A stretch of DNA of 64,000 bases from DASUVM01 sp963704675 (GCA_963704675.1 OY969928.1:1178001-1242000), one strand, 5' to 3'; positions 16,022-24,616 are shown, counted from the stretch's first letter. Notes: generated by a model not told the origin, from the letters alone. Numbers and translations: made by a program.

Positions 16022-16404
16022 TACAGATTTTTGTCCAAGAATTGTTTTAGTCCGTCCATATCTTCTTTGGTATGGTCATAGAAATACGTGGTAATGCCGA
16101 CAGACTGAGCAGTTTTAGCTGCTTCGGCATTGTGTTCAAAGTAGATTACATCATCAGCAGTAAGCCCGTATTTTTCAAGAAGTATCTTGAAGTATTCTGG
16201 GTCTGTCTTTTCGGGGTTATGTTTTAGAGTAAACACCTCATAAGGCACTTGGTCTAGCTTGAAGCGTTTGAACTGTTCATCGTTTGCCCCTGTTAGAACC
16301 AGCTTATTGTTTGGATAGCTTTCTAACAGCTTGTGCATCGGCTCAAGAATGCTGCCATCTTCCAGTACAAACCCGTTTATTGCATCTACTAAAATCGTTT
16401 TCAT
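16021..16404 (-). CDS. HAD-like protein with a degenerate catalytic motif
   Basis: 127 aa, compact HAD-fold. ILVDAINGF at the start corresponds to motif I, but the second Asp of DxDx is replaced (D-A-I). LVLTGAND is motif II, a Lys lies in LKHNPEKTD, and IYFEHNAEAAKTAQSVGI takes the place of the acidic motif IV (usually DD). It may bind rather than hydrolyse a phosphorylated ligand. Its start overlaps the previous gene by ATGA. Confidence 0.7.
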   Translation of the reverse strand: MKTILVDAINGFVLEDGSILEPMHKLLESYPNNKLVLTGANDEQFKRFKLDQVPYEVFTLKHNPEKTDPEYFKILLEKYGLTADDVIYFEHNAEAAKTAQSVGITTYFYDHTKEDMDGLKQFLDKNL

Positions 16405-17342
16405 TTGTTTACCTTATTTGGGAACTTTCCGTTAGTCGCATCAACCATATTCTCAATCCACTTGGTCATAGAGTTAGCCATAGAGCCGTCTGTTACCCAA
16501 GCGTAGGCAGGTGCAGCCCACACGTTGCCCACGTGCGTACTAAAAGTGGCTGGGCTTGCCTCATAGCCAAACCCAAAGAGCTTACCGTCTTTTACCATAT
16601 TCAAGATAAGCTGCTCATCAAAAAGCTCGTGAACCACGCTGATAAACATAGCGGATGGTTTCATTGAGCCGAGCAACTCAGGCGTTATTAGGTTTTTGGT
16701 TTCATCGTTGAGTGCCATTGTTGGGAAAATAACATCTGAGTTTGCAAAAAGTTCAGCCAACTCTGTTTGCTGGTAGTCGCTCTCTTTTGGAGATTTTGAC
16801 CAATAGGTCACGTTCATACCTAGCCCAGCACAGCGTTTTGCTATGGCACTACCGATATTACCAAGTCCAACTATACCGACAGTTTTAGTGTGTAATTCAA
16901 TGCCTCGGTACTTCATAAAGTCTTTGTCAAAATCTAATGGAAAGCCGTCTTTGATAAGGCGTGGCGTTTGCCGTGCCACATTCACAAGCATCGTTATCGC
17001 CCATTCAGCAACTGCCTCAGTTGAAAAGTTCCTAATGTTACATACGGGTATTTGCTTATCGTCAGCGTACGTCGTATCAACCCAAGAAAAGGATGTTGCC
17101 GCACCTAAAATGGCTTTTAGATTTGGAATGTTTTTATAGTCATCTGATGATAATTTCCAGCCAACGTAGTCAGGATTTAGGCAAAGGATGCGTTCTTCGT
17201 CGCCCTCAAATAAAGCTATACAGTCGCTTAGAGGGGCAATTTCTTTTGTAACTATTGGCTCAATACCACTTGATTTGAGTTTACCTAGTAACTCGTCTGT
17301 TATTAGCTCATCCCAAAGAGGGTCAAATATAAATGCTTTCAT
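16401..17342 (-). CDS. D-isomer 2-hydroxyacid dehydrogenase family protein
   Basis: 313 aa. The Rossmann NAD-binding motif GIVGLGNIGSAIAKRCAGLG is perfect. The catalytic core is unusual: where the family has an Arg (RGxxVD) the sequence reads SVVHELFDEQ, and where it has the PH...T histidine it reads AAPAYAWVTDGS. It may be a divergent reductase or a non-catalytic NAD-binding partner. It is coupled by overlap to the genes on both sides. Confidence 0.8.
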   Translation of the reverse strand: MKAFIFDPLWDELITDELLGKLKSSGIEPIVTKEIAPLSDCIALFEGDEERILCLNPDYVGWKLSSDDYKNIPNLKAILGAATSFSWVDTTYADDKQIPVCNIRNFSTEAVAEWAITMLVNVARQTPRLIKDGFPLDFDKDFMKYRGIELHTKTVGIVGLGNIGSAIAKRCAGLGMNVTYWSKSPKESDYQQTELAELFANSDVIFPTMALNDETKNLITPELLGSMKPSAMFISVVHELFDEQLILNMVKDGKLFGFGYEASPATFSTHVGNVWAAPAYAWVTDGSMANSMTKWIENMVDATNGKFPNKVNK

Positions 17343-17755
17343 TATTTGTACCTGTCATCCTTTACAATCTCTACCCACACACCATCAGGGTCTTGGATGA
17401 AAAAATAGCTGACTTTGGTTCTGCCGACTGTAATTTTTGTGTCATCACTGGCTAACCCTTTGCTTTGCAAGTCAGACAGTGCAGCCTCAATATCATCTGT
17501 CCATAAAGCGATGTGCTTCACGCCTATGTCCTCTAGATTGTTTGCGTACTCGTAATCAACAGGCGGTTTGTTTTCGTTCTTTCTGTAAACAAAAATCTCT
17601 AGAAATGAGCTGCCTAGCTTCAAATGCACTATGCTCATTGAGCCATCATCTTCGTCATACCTGTGTACTTGTTCATAGCCAAGTGTTTCGTAAAACTCAA
17701 GTGATTTATCTAGGTTACGAACAGAAATTGCCGTATGGTGCGGTTTATAGTTCAT
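17342..17755 (-). CDS. VOC (glyoxalase/bleomycin-resistance) family protein
   Basis: About 137 aa from ATG 17755, which overlaps the upstream stop as ATGA; a frame extending to 17773 is less likely. HHTAISVRNLDKSLEFYETL and GVKHIALWTDDIEAAL mark the two beta-alpha-beta halves, and FIQDPDGVWVEIV is the C-terminal metal or ligand strand with its Glu. VOC proteins act on aldehydes, thiols or antibiotics; the ligand is unknown. It is part of the E1 cargo operon. Confidence 0.85.
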   Translation of the reverse strand: MNYKPHHTAISVRNLDKSLEFYETLGYEQVHRYDEDDGSMSIVHLKLGSSFLEIFVYRKNENKPPVDYEYANNLEDIGVKHIALWTDDIEAALSDLQSKGLASDDTKITVGRTKVSYFFIQDPDGVWVEIVKDDRYK

Positions 17756-18222
17756 CTGCTGCCACCATTCCACTCTAGCTTATGTTTCTGACCAGACTGA
17801 CCACCGAAACGACCAAAAACGTACCAGTTCGCAACACTGATTTTATAAAACTGATGACCATCTTCGTGTGATGCTTCTTCAACAATATCGTCAGTAACCT
17901 TGAGCCGAGTTTTGATGCACTCTGCGGCTAGATTTTGCTCATCGCCAGCCTCAAGCAGCTCCGCAGTACCCTCAAAGTAAACGCCAACCACTGCATCGCC
18001 TAAAGCATATTTATCAATGATATTACCTGCCACACTTGGGTTCTTGGCTATTTCTTGGCTGTGTCGCCTTGATTTGAGTGAACGGAAATATAGGTTCAGA
18101 TTGTCATCATAGGCAAAATGCACCTCACATACCCAAGGGGCATTATCGCTAGTCGTGGCAAGTGACATATGTACCGTCTTATCAATAAACTCACGTACGA
18201 TTTTTTCTACGTCCATTTTCAT
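17752..18222 (-). CDS. Pyridoxamine 5'-phosphate oxidase-like flavoprotein
   Basis: 156 aa with a split-barrel FMN-binding pattern: VHMSLATTSDNAPWVCEVHF in the first strands, LYFRSLKSRRHSQEIAKNP as the phosphate-contact loop, and VGVYFEGTAELL. Members reduce or oxidise small molecules or F420/FMN-dependent substrates. AGGAG lies 2 nt before the first ATG (18222) and 8 nt before ATG 18216, so the shorter start is equally likely. It starts 5 nt after the aldo/keto reductase stop. Confidence 0.8.
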   Translation of the reverse strand: MKMDVEKIVREFIDKTVHMSLATTSDNAPWVCEVHFAYDDNLNLYFRSLKSRRHSQEIAKNPSVAGNIIDKYALGDAVVGVYFEGTAELLEAGDEQNLAAECIKTRLKVTDDIVEEASHEDGHQFYKISVANWYVFGRFGGQSGQKHKLEWNGGSR

Positions 18223-18227
18223 AACTC

Positions 18228-19112
18228 CTATGGTTCTATATCCGCTTCATAATCTAGTGGCACTGCATCAGAGACAGTTTTTTGCTCAGGAAACTCAGCA
18301 CGAATACGCTCAATATCCGCTGTTTCCATAGTCCAGCCAAAAGCCCCAAGGTTTTCTTTGAGGTGCTCTACATTGCTAGTTTTGGAAAGCGTGACTACGT
18401 TAGGTTGCGATATGAGCCAGTTGATTGCTATTTGAGTAGGTGTTTTGCTGTACTTGCTCGCAAGCTCATCAAGTAGCTCTGATTTGGGTAATATACCTTT
18501 TTGTAATGGTCGCCACGCAACGAGCATTACGTCATTTTCTTGACAGTGTTTTAGCACACCTTTATCTTCAATCTCCCTATACTGGACGTTGTAGTGAACT
18601 TGGTTGCAAACCAATTTATTCTTGGTGTGCCTTTGAACTTCATCAAAACGTGCAGGTGTCATATTGCAAACACCTATGTGTTTGACTAAACCTTGCTCAA
18701 CAAGCTCGTCCATCGCTCTCATCGTATCCTCAATGGGCATACCAGTCTCAGGAAAACGATGGAGCATATACAGGTCAACATACTCCGTGCCAAGACGCTT
18801 TAGGCTTGCTTGGAACGAGCGATGCACACCCTCATATGTCTGATTTTGAGCCGAGACTTTCGTAGCAATTATGAGCTTGCTACGGTCGTATCCCTGCAAA
18901 GCCTTATTGAGTATTTCTTCGGCGTGTCCGTCACCGTAGCTTTCCGCAGTATCAATGTGCGTAACCCCTGCATCTAGTGCAGCACGTATAGCCTTTACTT
19001 CATCCTCGTCTTTGCTTGTGTCTGCGTCCCAGCGACCACCCATTTGCCACAGCCCAAGTCCATAAACGGGTAGCTCAAAACCGTTACTTAGTTTTTTTGT
19101 CGGTATGTGCAT
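18228..19112 (-). CDS. Aldo/keto reductase
   Basis: 294 aa, full length. The AKR signature GVTHIDTAESYGDGHAEEIL contains the catalytic Asp and Tyr, ATKVS the catalytic Lys, and LYMLHRFPETG the active-site His. AINWLISQPNVVTLSKTS forms the NADPH-binding end. It reduces carbonyls with NADPH; the substrate is unknown. Its start overlaps the 3' end of the xis-like gene by 29 nt, so cargo expression follows from the xis promoter. Confidence 0.9.
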   Translation of the reverse strand: MHIPTKKLSNGFELPVYGLGLWQMGGRWDADTSKDEDEVKAIRAALDAGVTHIDTAESYGDGHAEEILNKALQGYDRSKLIIATKVSAQNQTYEGVHRSFQASLKRLGTEYVDLYMLHRFPETGMPIEDTMRAMDELVEQGLVKHIGVCNMTPARFDEVQRHTKNKLVCNQVHYNVQYREIEDKGVLKHCQENDVMLVAWRPLQKGILPKSELLDELASKYSKTPTQIAINWLISQPNVVTLSKTSNVEHLKENLGAFGWTMETADIERIRAEFPEQKTVSDAVPLDYEADIEP

Positions 19113-19299
19113 TTTGTTTCTCCAATAATTTCATTACATCTTCTCTTCTGTACCGCCTGTCACGACGTGTGCCAAAACGGACAGCAACCAAATAGCCTTT
19201 TGTATCCCACGCTCGCAATGTGTTTGGATGGCAATTCAGCAGCTCACACGCTTGCTTGAGTGTGAGTAGCTTCGGCTCTTTTTTCTCTGATTGTGTCAT
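19084..19299 (-). CDS. Xis-like MerR-type HTH protein of E1
   Basis: About 71 aa from ATG 19299. LLTLKQACELLNCHPNTLRA is the winged-helix recognition segment and RRDRRYRREDVMKLL the wing and following helix, as in excisionases and IS607-type N-terminal domains. The E2 gene at 29970-30158 is its homologue. GTATAGTTATAGT directly precedes the ATG in E1, and a near-identical GTATAGTAATAGT does so in E2, so the transcript is probably almost leaderless. It is divergent from the replication module and heads the cargo operon. Confidence 0.8.
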   Translation of the reverse strand: MTQSEKKEPKLLTLKQACELLNCHPNTLRAWDTKGYLVAVRFGTRRDRRYRREDVMKLLEKQNAHTDKKTK

Positions 19300-19352
19300 A
19301 CTATAACTATACACCACTTACCAGTGGCAGATATTAAAGAAGTGATGAGATT

Positions 19353-21029
19353 ATGAGTTTACACGGCAAAGAAAAAATATGGTTTTTTATCAACAGACTG
19401 CTTGACGAACGTGAAGTTACTGAGGATGGTAAGCCGATTGGTTTGCACCCTGCAAACGACCTGAACAATCACTATACGCCGATGGACTTTATCCAGATGG
19501 TTGAGAAGATAGAAAAAGAGCATAACGCCGCTCGGCTTATTGCTATGCCTACCGACCAAACCTACAACAAATATATGGTTGAGGTACTGCCTGATTTTGA
19601 CAGTTACGTGCAGGAGCTTCGCAAAGACCCTAAATATCTTGATTGGATTGGCGAAAAGCCCGAAACCGATAAACCGCCAATGCCTGAACCAATATCAGTA
19701 AACCACGCTCGTAAAAATGGTGTGATGACTGGCAAGGAAAAGATACAAGCCGTTGTTGAGGATATAAACAACAAGTATCAGGGTCTGGTTTCTGGCAACA
19801 CTGTGTTGCTTTACTCAGGCAATTTAGAAGAACGGGGCTTGCACCTACACGAGCAACAGCAGGTATTAGATATACTGGCTAATGACAAAAAGGCTATCAA
19901 ATACACCGCTAAAAATGAGTACGATAGCCGAGCCGACATACACCCAAGAGACCAAGTAGATATTCTAGAGGTTTCAATGGACGAGGCAGAGGCAAACGAT
20001 ATGTTTGATAGGTTGCTTGAACAGCAACAGTACCAAGTACAGGTTCTGCCGTCATTTGCCGCACTAGCCGATGAGCTGCTTGGCGATGCCGAATTAGAAC
20101 ATCAGAAAGATGTTTATCTGCTCAGGCTGTTCTATAACAGGATTGTAGCCATACTTGATGCGGTAGTTTCGTCTGGCGTGCTCATTGAAGATGACAAGCT
20201 AGATTTTGCATATGTTAGGCTAACTGCTTTGATTGAGGACGTACTAAGCAAGCCAGCGACGAAAGACTGGAAAAAAGACGCACCTGAGCTGTACGAAACA
20301 CTGCTTGGTAACGCCGAAGATATAGGCGAGGGTTGGCAATATAGTCGTACCGAGGTATTGAAATACTATGCCAAGCTGCAAAAGTATTGGATGCTCAACA
20401 GCCACGTTGAGTTTGAACTTGATGATAAGCTAGCCGCTGCTTTTGCCGAAATAGATGAGTTGATAGCTGCTCATAAAAAAGCCACTCGTGAGGCTGCTGA
20501 TGACTGGCACAAGCGGACTGATGCTTTTGCTAAAGACTTTCGTAAAGGTAAGCTCGTTATCAACAAAGAACCAAAACCACAGCCAGATTATCCCGATGAT
20601 GCACCTGCCCACTTTGATAACGATGCAGAACCTACCAAAGAGCCAGCCGCACCGACAGTGGTAGCCAAAAAGGTAATTATGCACTCGTTACAACCTAGCC
20701 ATTATCACGACAGAACGGGCAAACTAGCTGTGTCGCCGACGGTTGAGGTTTCTATTGCTAGTCGTGGCAAAGTGAAACGCAAGAACGGCAAAAAGTACGA
20801 ACAGTGCCACCTAATGACCTGCCTGTTCAAGAACGTCAATACCCTAAACAAAGGTATAACTTTCAGTACATTCTTAGGTGTAAAGTACGATAAGAACAGC
20901 AAAAACCACATTCGTAAAATAAGGAACACGGTTGATGAAATAAATAAAAAGGTAGCAGAGAAAACAACAGCCAAAAGACTGGTTTTCCCTCAAGGCGAAA
21001 GGATATTTATAGACAAGTCGTATCTGTAA
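19353..21029 (+). CDS. Element accessory protein, 558 aa, unknown
   Basis: First gene of the E1 right-hand operon. Long acidic, helical N-terminal region. The C-terminal 115 residues (from about MHSLQPSHYHDRTGKL) hold a Lys/Arg-rich beta-alpha unit ending in INKKVAEK and FPQGERIFIDKSYL. It aligns in outline with the end of the shorter E2 protein at 30192 (LNKKAEKMFG and YDSAEVWINTTLF). That common end may be a winged-helix DNA-binding domain. A Rho-independent terminator follows. No known family is recognised. Confidence 0.6.
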   Translation: MSLHGKEKIWFFINRLLDEREVTEDGKPIGLHPANDLNNHYTPMDFIQMVEKIEKEHNAARLIAMPTDQTYNKYMVEVLPDFDSYVQELRKDPKYLDWIGEKPETDKPPMPEPISVNHARKNGVMTGKEKIQAVVEDINNKYQGLVSGNTVLLYSGNLEERGLHLHEQQQVLDILANDKKAIKYTAKNEYDSRADIHPRDQVDILEVSMDEAEANDMFDRLLEQQQYQVQVLPSFAALADELLGDAELEHQKDVYLLRLFYNRIVAILDAVVSSGVLIEDDKLDFAYVRLTALIEDVLSKPATKDWKKDAPELYETLLGNAEDIGEGWQYSRTEVLKYYAKLQKYWMLNSHVEFELDDKLAAAFAEIDELIAAHKKATREAADDWHKRTDAFAKDFRKGKLVINKEPKPQPDYPDDAPAHFDNDAEPTKEPAAPTVVAKKVIMHSLQPSHYHDRTGKLAVSPTVEVSIASRGKVKRKNGKKYEQCHLMTCLFKNVNTLNKGITFSTFLGVKYDKNSKNHIRKIRNTVDEINKKVAEKTTAKRLVFPQGERIFIDKSYL

Positions 21030-21074
21030 AACGTACTGAAAAACATTTCCAGTACACCCCTCGTGTACATAGTT

Positions 21075-21101
21075 GACCCGCAAACATCAGCGGGTCTTTT
21101 T
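21075..21101 (+). terminator. Rho-independent terminator
   Basis: GACCCGC-aaacatca-GCGGGTC followed by TTTTTC, 46 nt after the 558-aa gene. The next gene may be transcribed by read-through or from its own promoter. Confidence 0.85.
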
Positions 21102-21135
21102 CTTACCTGCGAACTGTTTGTAGAAAGGAACATCA

Positions 21136-21348
21136 ATGTCCACGGGCAAGAAACCACTACCAGCAGAACCACAAGACCAAGCCGCAAACGATGGCGTGGC
21201 TGCTGAGTTGAACGATGAGGCTGCTATACGCAACCTCGCTGGTTTCTTTGACGTGCTCATTCAGATGGACTTTGCACTAAAACAACGTAATGAGAGGAAT
21301 GATGAAGATGGTAACGATTTACAAGATACTGCAAGTGTCATTGCGTAA
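21136..21348 (+). CDS. Small conserved element protein (NLAGFFDVL family)
   Basis: 70 aa; AAAGG lies upstream of ATG 21136. The core NLAGFFDVLIQMDF is shared almost exactly with the E2 protein at 30980-31162 (NLAGFFDVLIEMDF), while the flanks differ. This amphipathic helix probably binds a partner within the conserved Rep/SpoVG/recombinase module. Function unknown. Confidence 0.7.
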   Translation: MSTGKKPLPAEPQDQAANDGVAAELNDEAAIRNLAGFFDVLIQMDFALKQRNERNDEDGNDLQDTASVIA

Positions 21349-21433
21349 GCTGATTGATTGGCTTCTGACGTTTTGGCTCTGGGCAAACAAACACGAAAAG
21401 GCTGCCGAGGAGCATAAAAGATATGGTCGTTAG
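21299..21433 (+). CDS. 44-residue amphipathic peptide
   Basis: ATG 21299 follows GAGAGG and overlaps the previous gene; the stop overlaps the start of the SpoVG-like gene. The centre LRKLIDWLLTFWLWANK is a Trp/Leu-rich helix that could sit at the membrane. E2 has a different 63-aa protein at the same place. The tight overlaps suggest real translation, but no family is known. Confidence 0.45.
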   Translation: MMKMVTIYKILQVSLRKLIDWLLTFWLWANKHEKAAEEHKRYGR

Positions 21434-21734
21434 TGAAGTGAACATCACGCCAGTCAAACCGACTGACGGGCTTGTAGCTTTTGCAAGCTGCGTAATAGAC
21501 GGTCAGTTGTATGTCGGCTCGCTTGGCGTACACCAGCTACTAAACGGCACTGGCTACCGCATAACCTACCCAACTAAGCGGATAGGTTCTCGGCAGCTCA
21601 ACTACTTCCATCCTGTAAACAAAGAGGCTGGCAAGCTAATTGAGCAAGCAGTTGTCGCAAAGTGCGTTGAGTTATTCGAAAGAAGTGATGAACATTATGA
21701 TAGACACAGTAAAGCTACTCATACCCGTACATAA
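21423..21734 (+). CDS. SpoVG-like DNA/RNA-binding protein of E1
   Basis: 103 aa. SEVNITPVKPTDGLVAFASC, VIDGQLYVGSLGV and YRITYPTKRI follow the SpoVG fold and end in a helix (IEQAVVAKCVELFE). SpoVG proteins bind nucleic acid and regulate expression in many bacteria; here it is part of a mobile module beside Rep, so it may assist replication or act as a small single-strand-binding protein. The 3' end overlaps the Rep start by 38 nt. Confidence 0.75.
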   Translation: MVVSEVNITPVKPTDGLVAFASCVIDGQLYVGSLGVHQLLNGTGYRITYPTKRIGSRQLNYFHPVNKEAGKLIEQAVVAKCVELFERSDEHYDRHSKATHTRT

Positions 21735-22818
21735 TCCGCTCGCCTTTGATAATGGCAGGTTCTCGCCAAGCCTTGAGCTGTTAGTAAACAGTCGGGGTTT
21801 TGGTAAGGCTATGCTCAACCCCTCTCGTACATACGCCAAGATGGGCAAATATATGCCACGCCTGACGATGTACAAGCGAGTACGAAAGACGGTTGAGTAT
21901 CAGCTGGCTGTTGAGTTTTCAGCACCAAAAATGTTGTTCGGCAACAACTTTGATGAGCTAGAAGAAAAAGACTTTGATGCACTACTAACAGCACTTCAAG
22001 GTGCGTTATATGAGCTAACTGGTCATCGGTTCTTCAAGCCACAGCTTGCTCACGCTGATATTGCAGCTTGGCATCCGTCCAAGAACATCGTGTTTCTTGA
22101 CTACACTTCGTGCCAAACAATTCTCAATACTATGGGCAAACTGGATGTGAGTAAAACGTACGACTTACAGAAAACGGACTTTCGTGATGGACACGTCGTA
22201 CACATTCACGCTAACTCACTTGATATAGCCTTTTACGACAAAATGGCTGACCTGCTAAAAGCAAAGAAAAGCGGCAAACGGGCTTTTGAGAATGACAGTA
22301 CCGTGCAGCTCAACCTGCTTGAGAGCCTATCTGAATACAGACCAATGGAAGTATTCAGATACGAAGTACGTTTTGTCGGTAGAGCCTCTATCAAAAGAGC
22401 CTACCCCGAATTAGAGCAATGGACATTTGAAAGCCTCTACAAGAAAAAGCTGTGTCAAAACATCCTGCTCAAACACTGGAACAAGCTCACAGGTTCGGTT
22501 GATATGCTCGCCCTTGACGTAAAAGAACCGTATGAGCTACTGCAAAACTACCTTGAGGCAAACGAGGACGTAACACCACAGGCTGCACTTGCAGCAGTCG
22601 CTGGACTGGTTATTACCAGTCAAGTCGGTGCTGTTGGGCTACGTAACGTGCTTGAGGCTCGTTATGGCAAGCAAGCGTGGTATCGCATCAAACCGCTACT
22701 AAAGCCGCCAGACGCATACCGCTTTACATCGTTTGTACATATTGACGAGGCGTTGCAGATGTTCACGCCAACACGTATGTCTGACTTTCTCTCAAACATT
22801 GAAAATACTGGTAAGTAA
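21697..22818 (+). CDS. Rolling-circle-type replication initiator (phage gpII/CRI-like) of E1
   Basis: About 373 aa from ATG 21697 (MIDTVKLLIPV). The central signature VEFSAPKMLFGNNFDEL, WHPSKNIVFLDYTS, QKTDFRDGHVVHIHANSLDI and AFYDKMADLLK matches the filamentous-phage gene II/plasmid Rep family and is repeated in E2. These enzymes nick one strand at a double-strand origin via a Tyr. It suggests that the excised element replicates by rolling circle. It is followed after 27 nt by the recombinase. Confidence 0.8.
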   Translation: MIDTVKLLIPVHNPLAFDNGRFSPSLELLVNSRGFGKAMLNPSRTYAKMGKYMPRLTMYKRVRKTVEYQLAVEFSAPKMLFGNNFDELEEKDFDALLTALQGALYELTGHRFFKPQLAHADIAAWHPSKNIVFLDYTSCQTILNTMGKLDVSKTYDLQKTDFRDGHVVHIHANSLDIAFYDKMADLLKAKKSGKRAFENDSTVQLNLLESLSEYRPMEVFRYEVRFVGRASIKRAYPELEQWTFESLYKKKLCQNILLKHWNKLTGSVDMLALDVKEPYELLQNYLEANEDVTPQAALAAVAGLVITSQVGAVGLRNVLEARYGKQAWYRIKPLLKPPDAYRFTSFVHIDEALQMFTPTRMSDFLSNIENTGK

Positions 22819-22845
22819 TGTTAAGTTATAAAGGAGTAAACAATT

Positions 22846-24444
22846 ATGGAAACTAAGCTAATTTTAATCGCACGAGTATCAGATGTTGAGCAGCGTAAAG
22901 CGTTGCCAGCTCAGAAGTTGCGGCTTGAACGGTATGCCGAACAAAAGCAACTACACTCTGAGTATCACGAGTTTGACGAGAGTGCTCATAAGGACGTAAG
23001 ACAGAAGTTCAGTAAACTCGTTGAACACATCCACAAGCAAACTGGCTTGTGCTACGTAGTGTTTGACAAGATAGACCGCCTAACCCGTGATAGTAGCCAA
23101 GAAGAAGTAAAAGCATTACAGCAGCTGGTCAAGCAAGGCGAAATTGAATTGCACTTTCCAAATGATAGTTTGTACATTGATAAAAACTCATCAGCTGCTG
23201 ATTGGTTTCGGCTCGGTATCGGAATGGCGTTGGCAAAATACTACTCAGATAGTATTCGGGATAACGTCAAACGCCGCTTTGAACAGATGTTGAGCGAGGG
23301 CATCTGGGTACATCGTGCTCCTATCGGTTATCTGAACGTGCTGAAAGGCGGTACGCCACAGAAACCGCTCAAAGACATTGAAGTTGATGATGTAAAGGCA
23401 CACTACATTGTAAAAGCGTATGAACTGCGAGCAAGAGGAATGTCATACGCTGTCATTGCAAAAGAACTTCGTGAGATGGGTTTTCGTAGCAATATCGCTG
23501 GCAGTAAAGCACCGAGTAAGCAGTTCCTTGAACGCATCTTGAGCAACCCATTTTACTATGGCGTTATGGTACACGCTGGCAGAGAGTACCCACACAAGTA
23601 CAAGCCGCTCATTAGCCGTGCCTTGTTCAACCAAGTGCAGCGTGTTCGTGATGAGCGTAAACACGAAAAGACTAAGTACGATAGCAAAGACTTTACACTC
23701 AAAAAGATAGTGAAGTGCGGCAAATGCGGACGTGCAGTATCGCCATTCAAGGCTCGCAACACAGTGTATTTGCGATGTGCTAATGCCAAGTGCGATAATC
23801 CTAATACAGCCGTAAGTCTCGTTATTGATGAAGTAGCGGCAGATATAGGATTTATAGACGTGCCAGAAAAATGGCTAGACAAGGTTATCGCCGAGTTGCG
23901 TAATCGGCACGATGACCAACAAACATACTTCACGCAAAACATTGAGCAGACCCGTGCCGAGTACGACAAGCTCAAAGAAAAAATGCGTAAGGTTTACTAT
24001 GACTTGCTTGAGGGTCGTATTACACAGACATTCCACGACGATATTGCAACTGAGCTAGAAAAGAAACAGCAGGAACTGAATGACCGCCTAAAGTTGCTAA
24101 CAAATGATAACAAGCAGTTCCAAGTAACCGCCTCTTACCTGTTAGACTTGGCTCAACGGGCTGACCAGCTGTTCAAAGAGAGCGATGAGGGGCTACGACA
24201 GAAGTTATTGGAATACGTACTTTCAAACATTGAATTAAAGGACAAAAAGCTGTCTTATATACTAAACGACCCCTTTAGAACCATCGTTGAGGCAAAGAAA
24301 AAGAGCCTTTCGGCTCATAATTCAAATATTTGGTGCCGTGCAGTTGACGTAATTCAAACATCTGCAATAGCGTTACAAGACGATTATAACTTAAAAGAGT
24401 TAGTCAGTGAACTCGAACTGTCGGGCGATTTAATTACTGCTTGA
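22846..24444 (+). CDS. Large serine recombinase (integrase) of E1
   Basis: 532 aa; AAAGGAG precedes ATG 22846. The N-terminal resolvase domain has the nucleophile Ser12 in ARVSDVEQRKALPAQ and VVFDKIDRLTRDS. A Recombinase domain follows (AKELREMGFRS ... ILSNPFYYGVM), then a zinc ribbon (CGKCGRAVSPF ... LRCANAKC) and a coiled coil. The codons for Trp-Cys in SNIWC are the attachment core TGGTGC, so the last 35 or so residues (RAVDVIQTSAIALQ...) are supplied by the left end of E2. Confidence 0.95.
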   Translation: METKLILIARVSDVEQRKALPAQKLRLERYAEQKQLHSEYHEFDESAHKDVRQKFSKLVEHIHKQTGLCYVVFDKIDRLTRDSSQEEVKALQQLVKQGEIELHFPNDSLYIDKNSSAADWFRLGIGMALAKYYSDSIRDNVKRRFEQMLSEGIWVHRAPIGYLNVLKGGTPQKPLKDIEVDDVKAHYIVKAYELRARGMSYAVIAKELREMGFRSNIAGSKAPSKQFLERILSNPFYYGVMVHAGREYPHKYKPLISRALFNQVQRVRDERKHEKTKYDSKDFTLKKIVKCGKCGRAVSPFKARNTVYLRCANAKCDNPNTAVSLVIDEVAADIGFIDVPEKWLDKVIAELRNRHDDQQTYFTQNIEQTRAEYDKLKEKMRKVYYDLLEGRITQTFHDDIATELEKKQQELNDRLKLLTNDNKQFQVTASYLLDLAQRADQLFKESDEGLRQKLLEYVLSNIELKDKKLSYILNDPFRTIVEAKKKSLSAHNSNIWCRAVDVIQTSAIALQDDYNLKELVSELELSGDLITA

Positions 24445-24589
24445 CGATTTATGATGATTTTCAGAAAGGCCGGGGGGAGCGCCCCAACCCTGCCAGCGCT
24501 TTATAGCAATATGCGCGGTGTATTTTGGGTAGTTACCGTATAGCGGCACGGGCTGCTCATTTTTTCTTAGCAAAAATCCGCCAAAATGC

Positions 24590-24616
24590 TTGACACAAAA
24601 AGCTACAAGGTATAAT
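24590..24616 (+). promoter_or_regulatory. Promoter of the higBA-like operon with possible operator
   Basis: TTGACA (24590-24595) and TATAAT (24611-24616) are 15 nt apart. Just downstream GTACCCT (about 24618) and AGGTAC (about 24641) form an interrupted inverted repeat that could be the antitoxin operator. The stretch 24445-24589 has no gene; it contains GGGG/CCCC and GCGC stems and could hold the element's replication origin. Confidence 0.55.

Larger units (their letters stand above)
13686..24336 (+). mobile_element. E1: integrative element with serine recombinase, gpII-like Rep and reverse-transcriptase cargo
   Basis: It is bounded by TGGTGC at 13686-13691 and 24331-24336. The right half (19084-24330) has Xis-like HTH, a 558-aa accessory protein, the NLAGFFDVL small protein, a 44-aa peptide, a SpoVG-like protein, Rep and a large serine recombinase, the same order as in E2. 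The left half is a minus-strand cargo operon ending in a reverse transcriptase. No conjugation or virion genes are visible, so it resembles an integrative, rolling-circle-replicating plasmid or a satellite. Confidence 0.75.
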
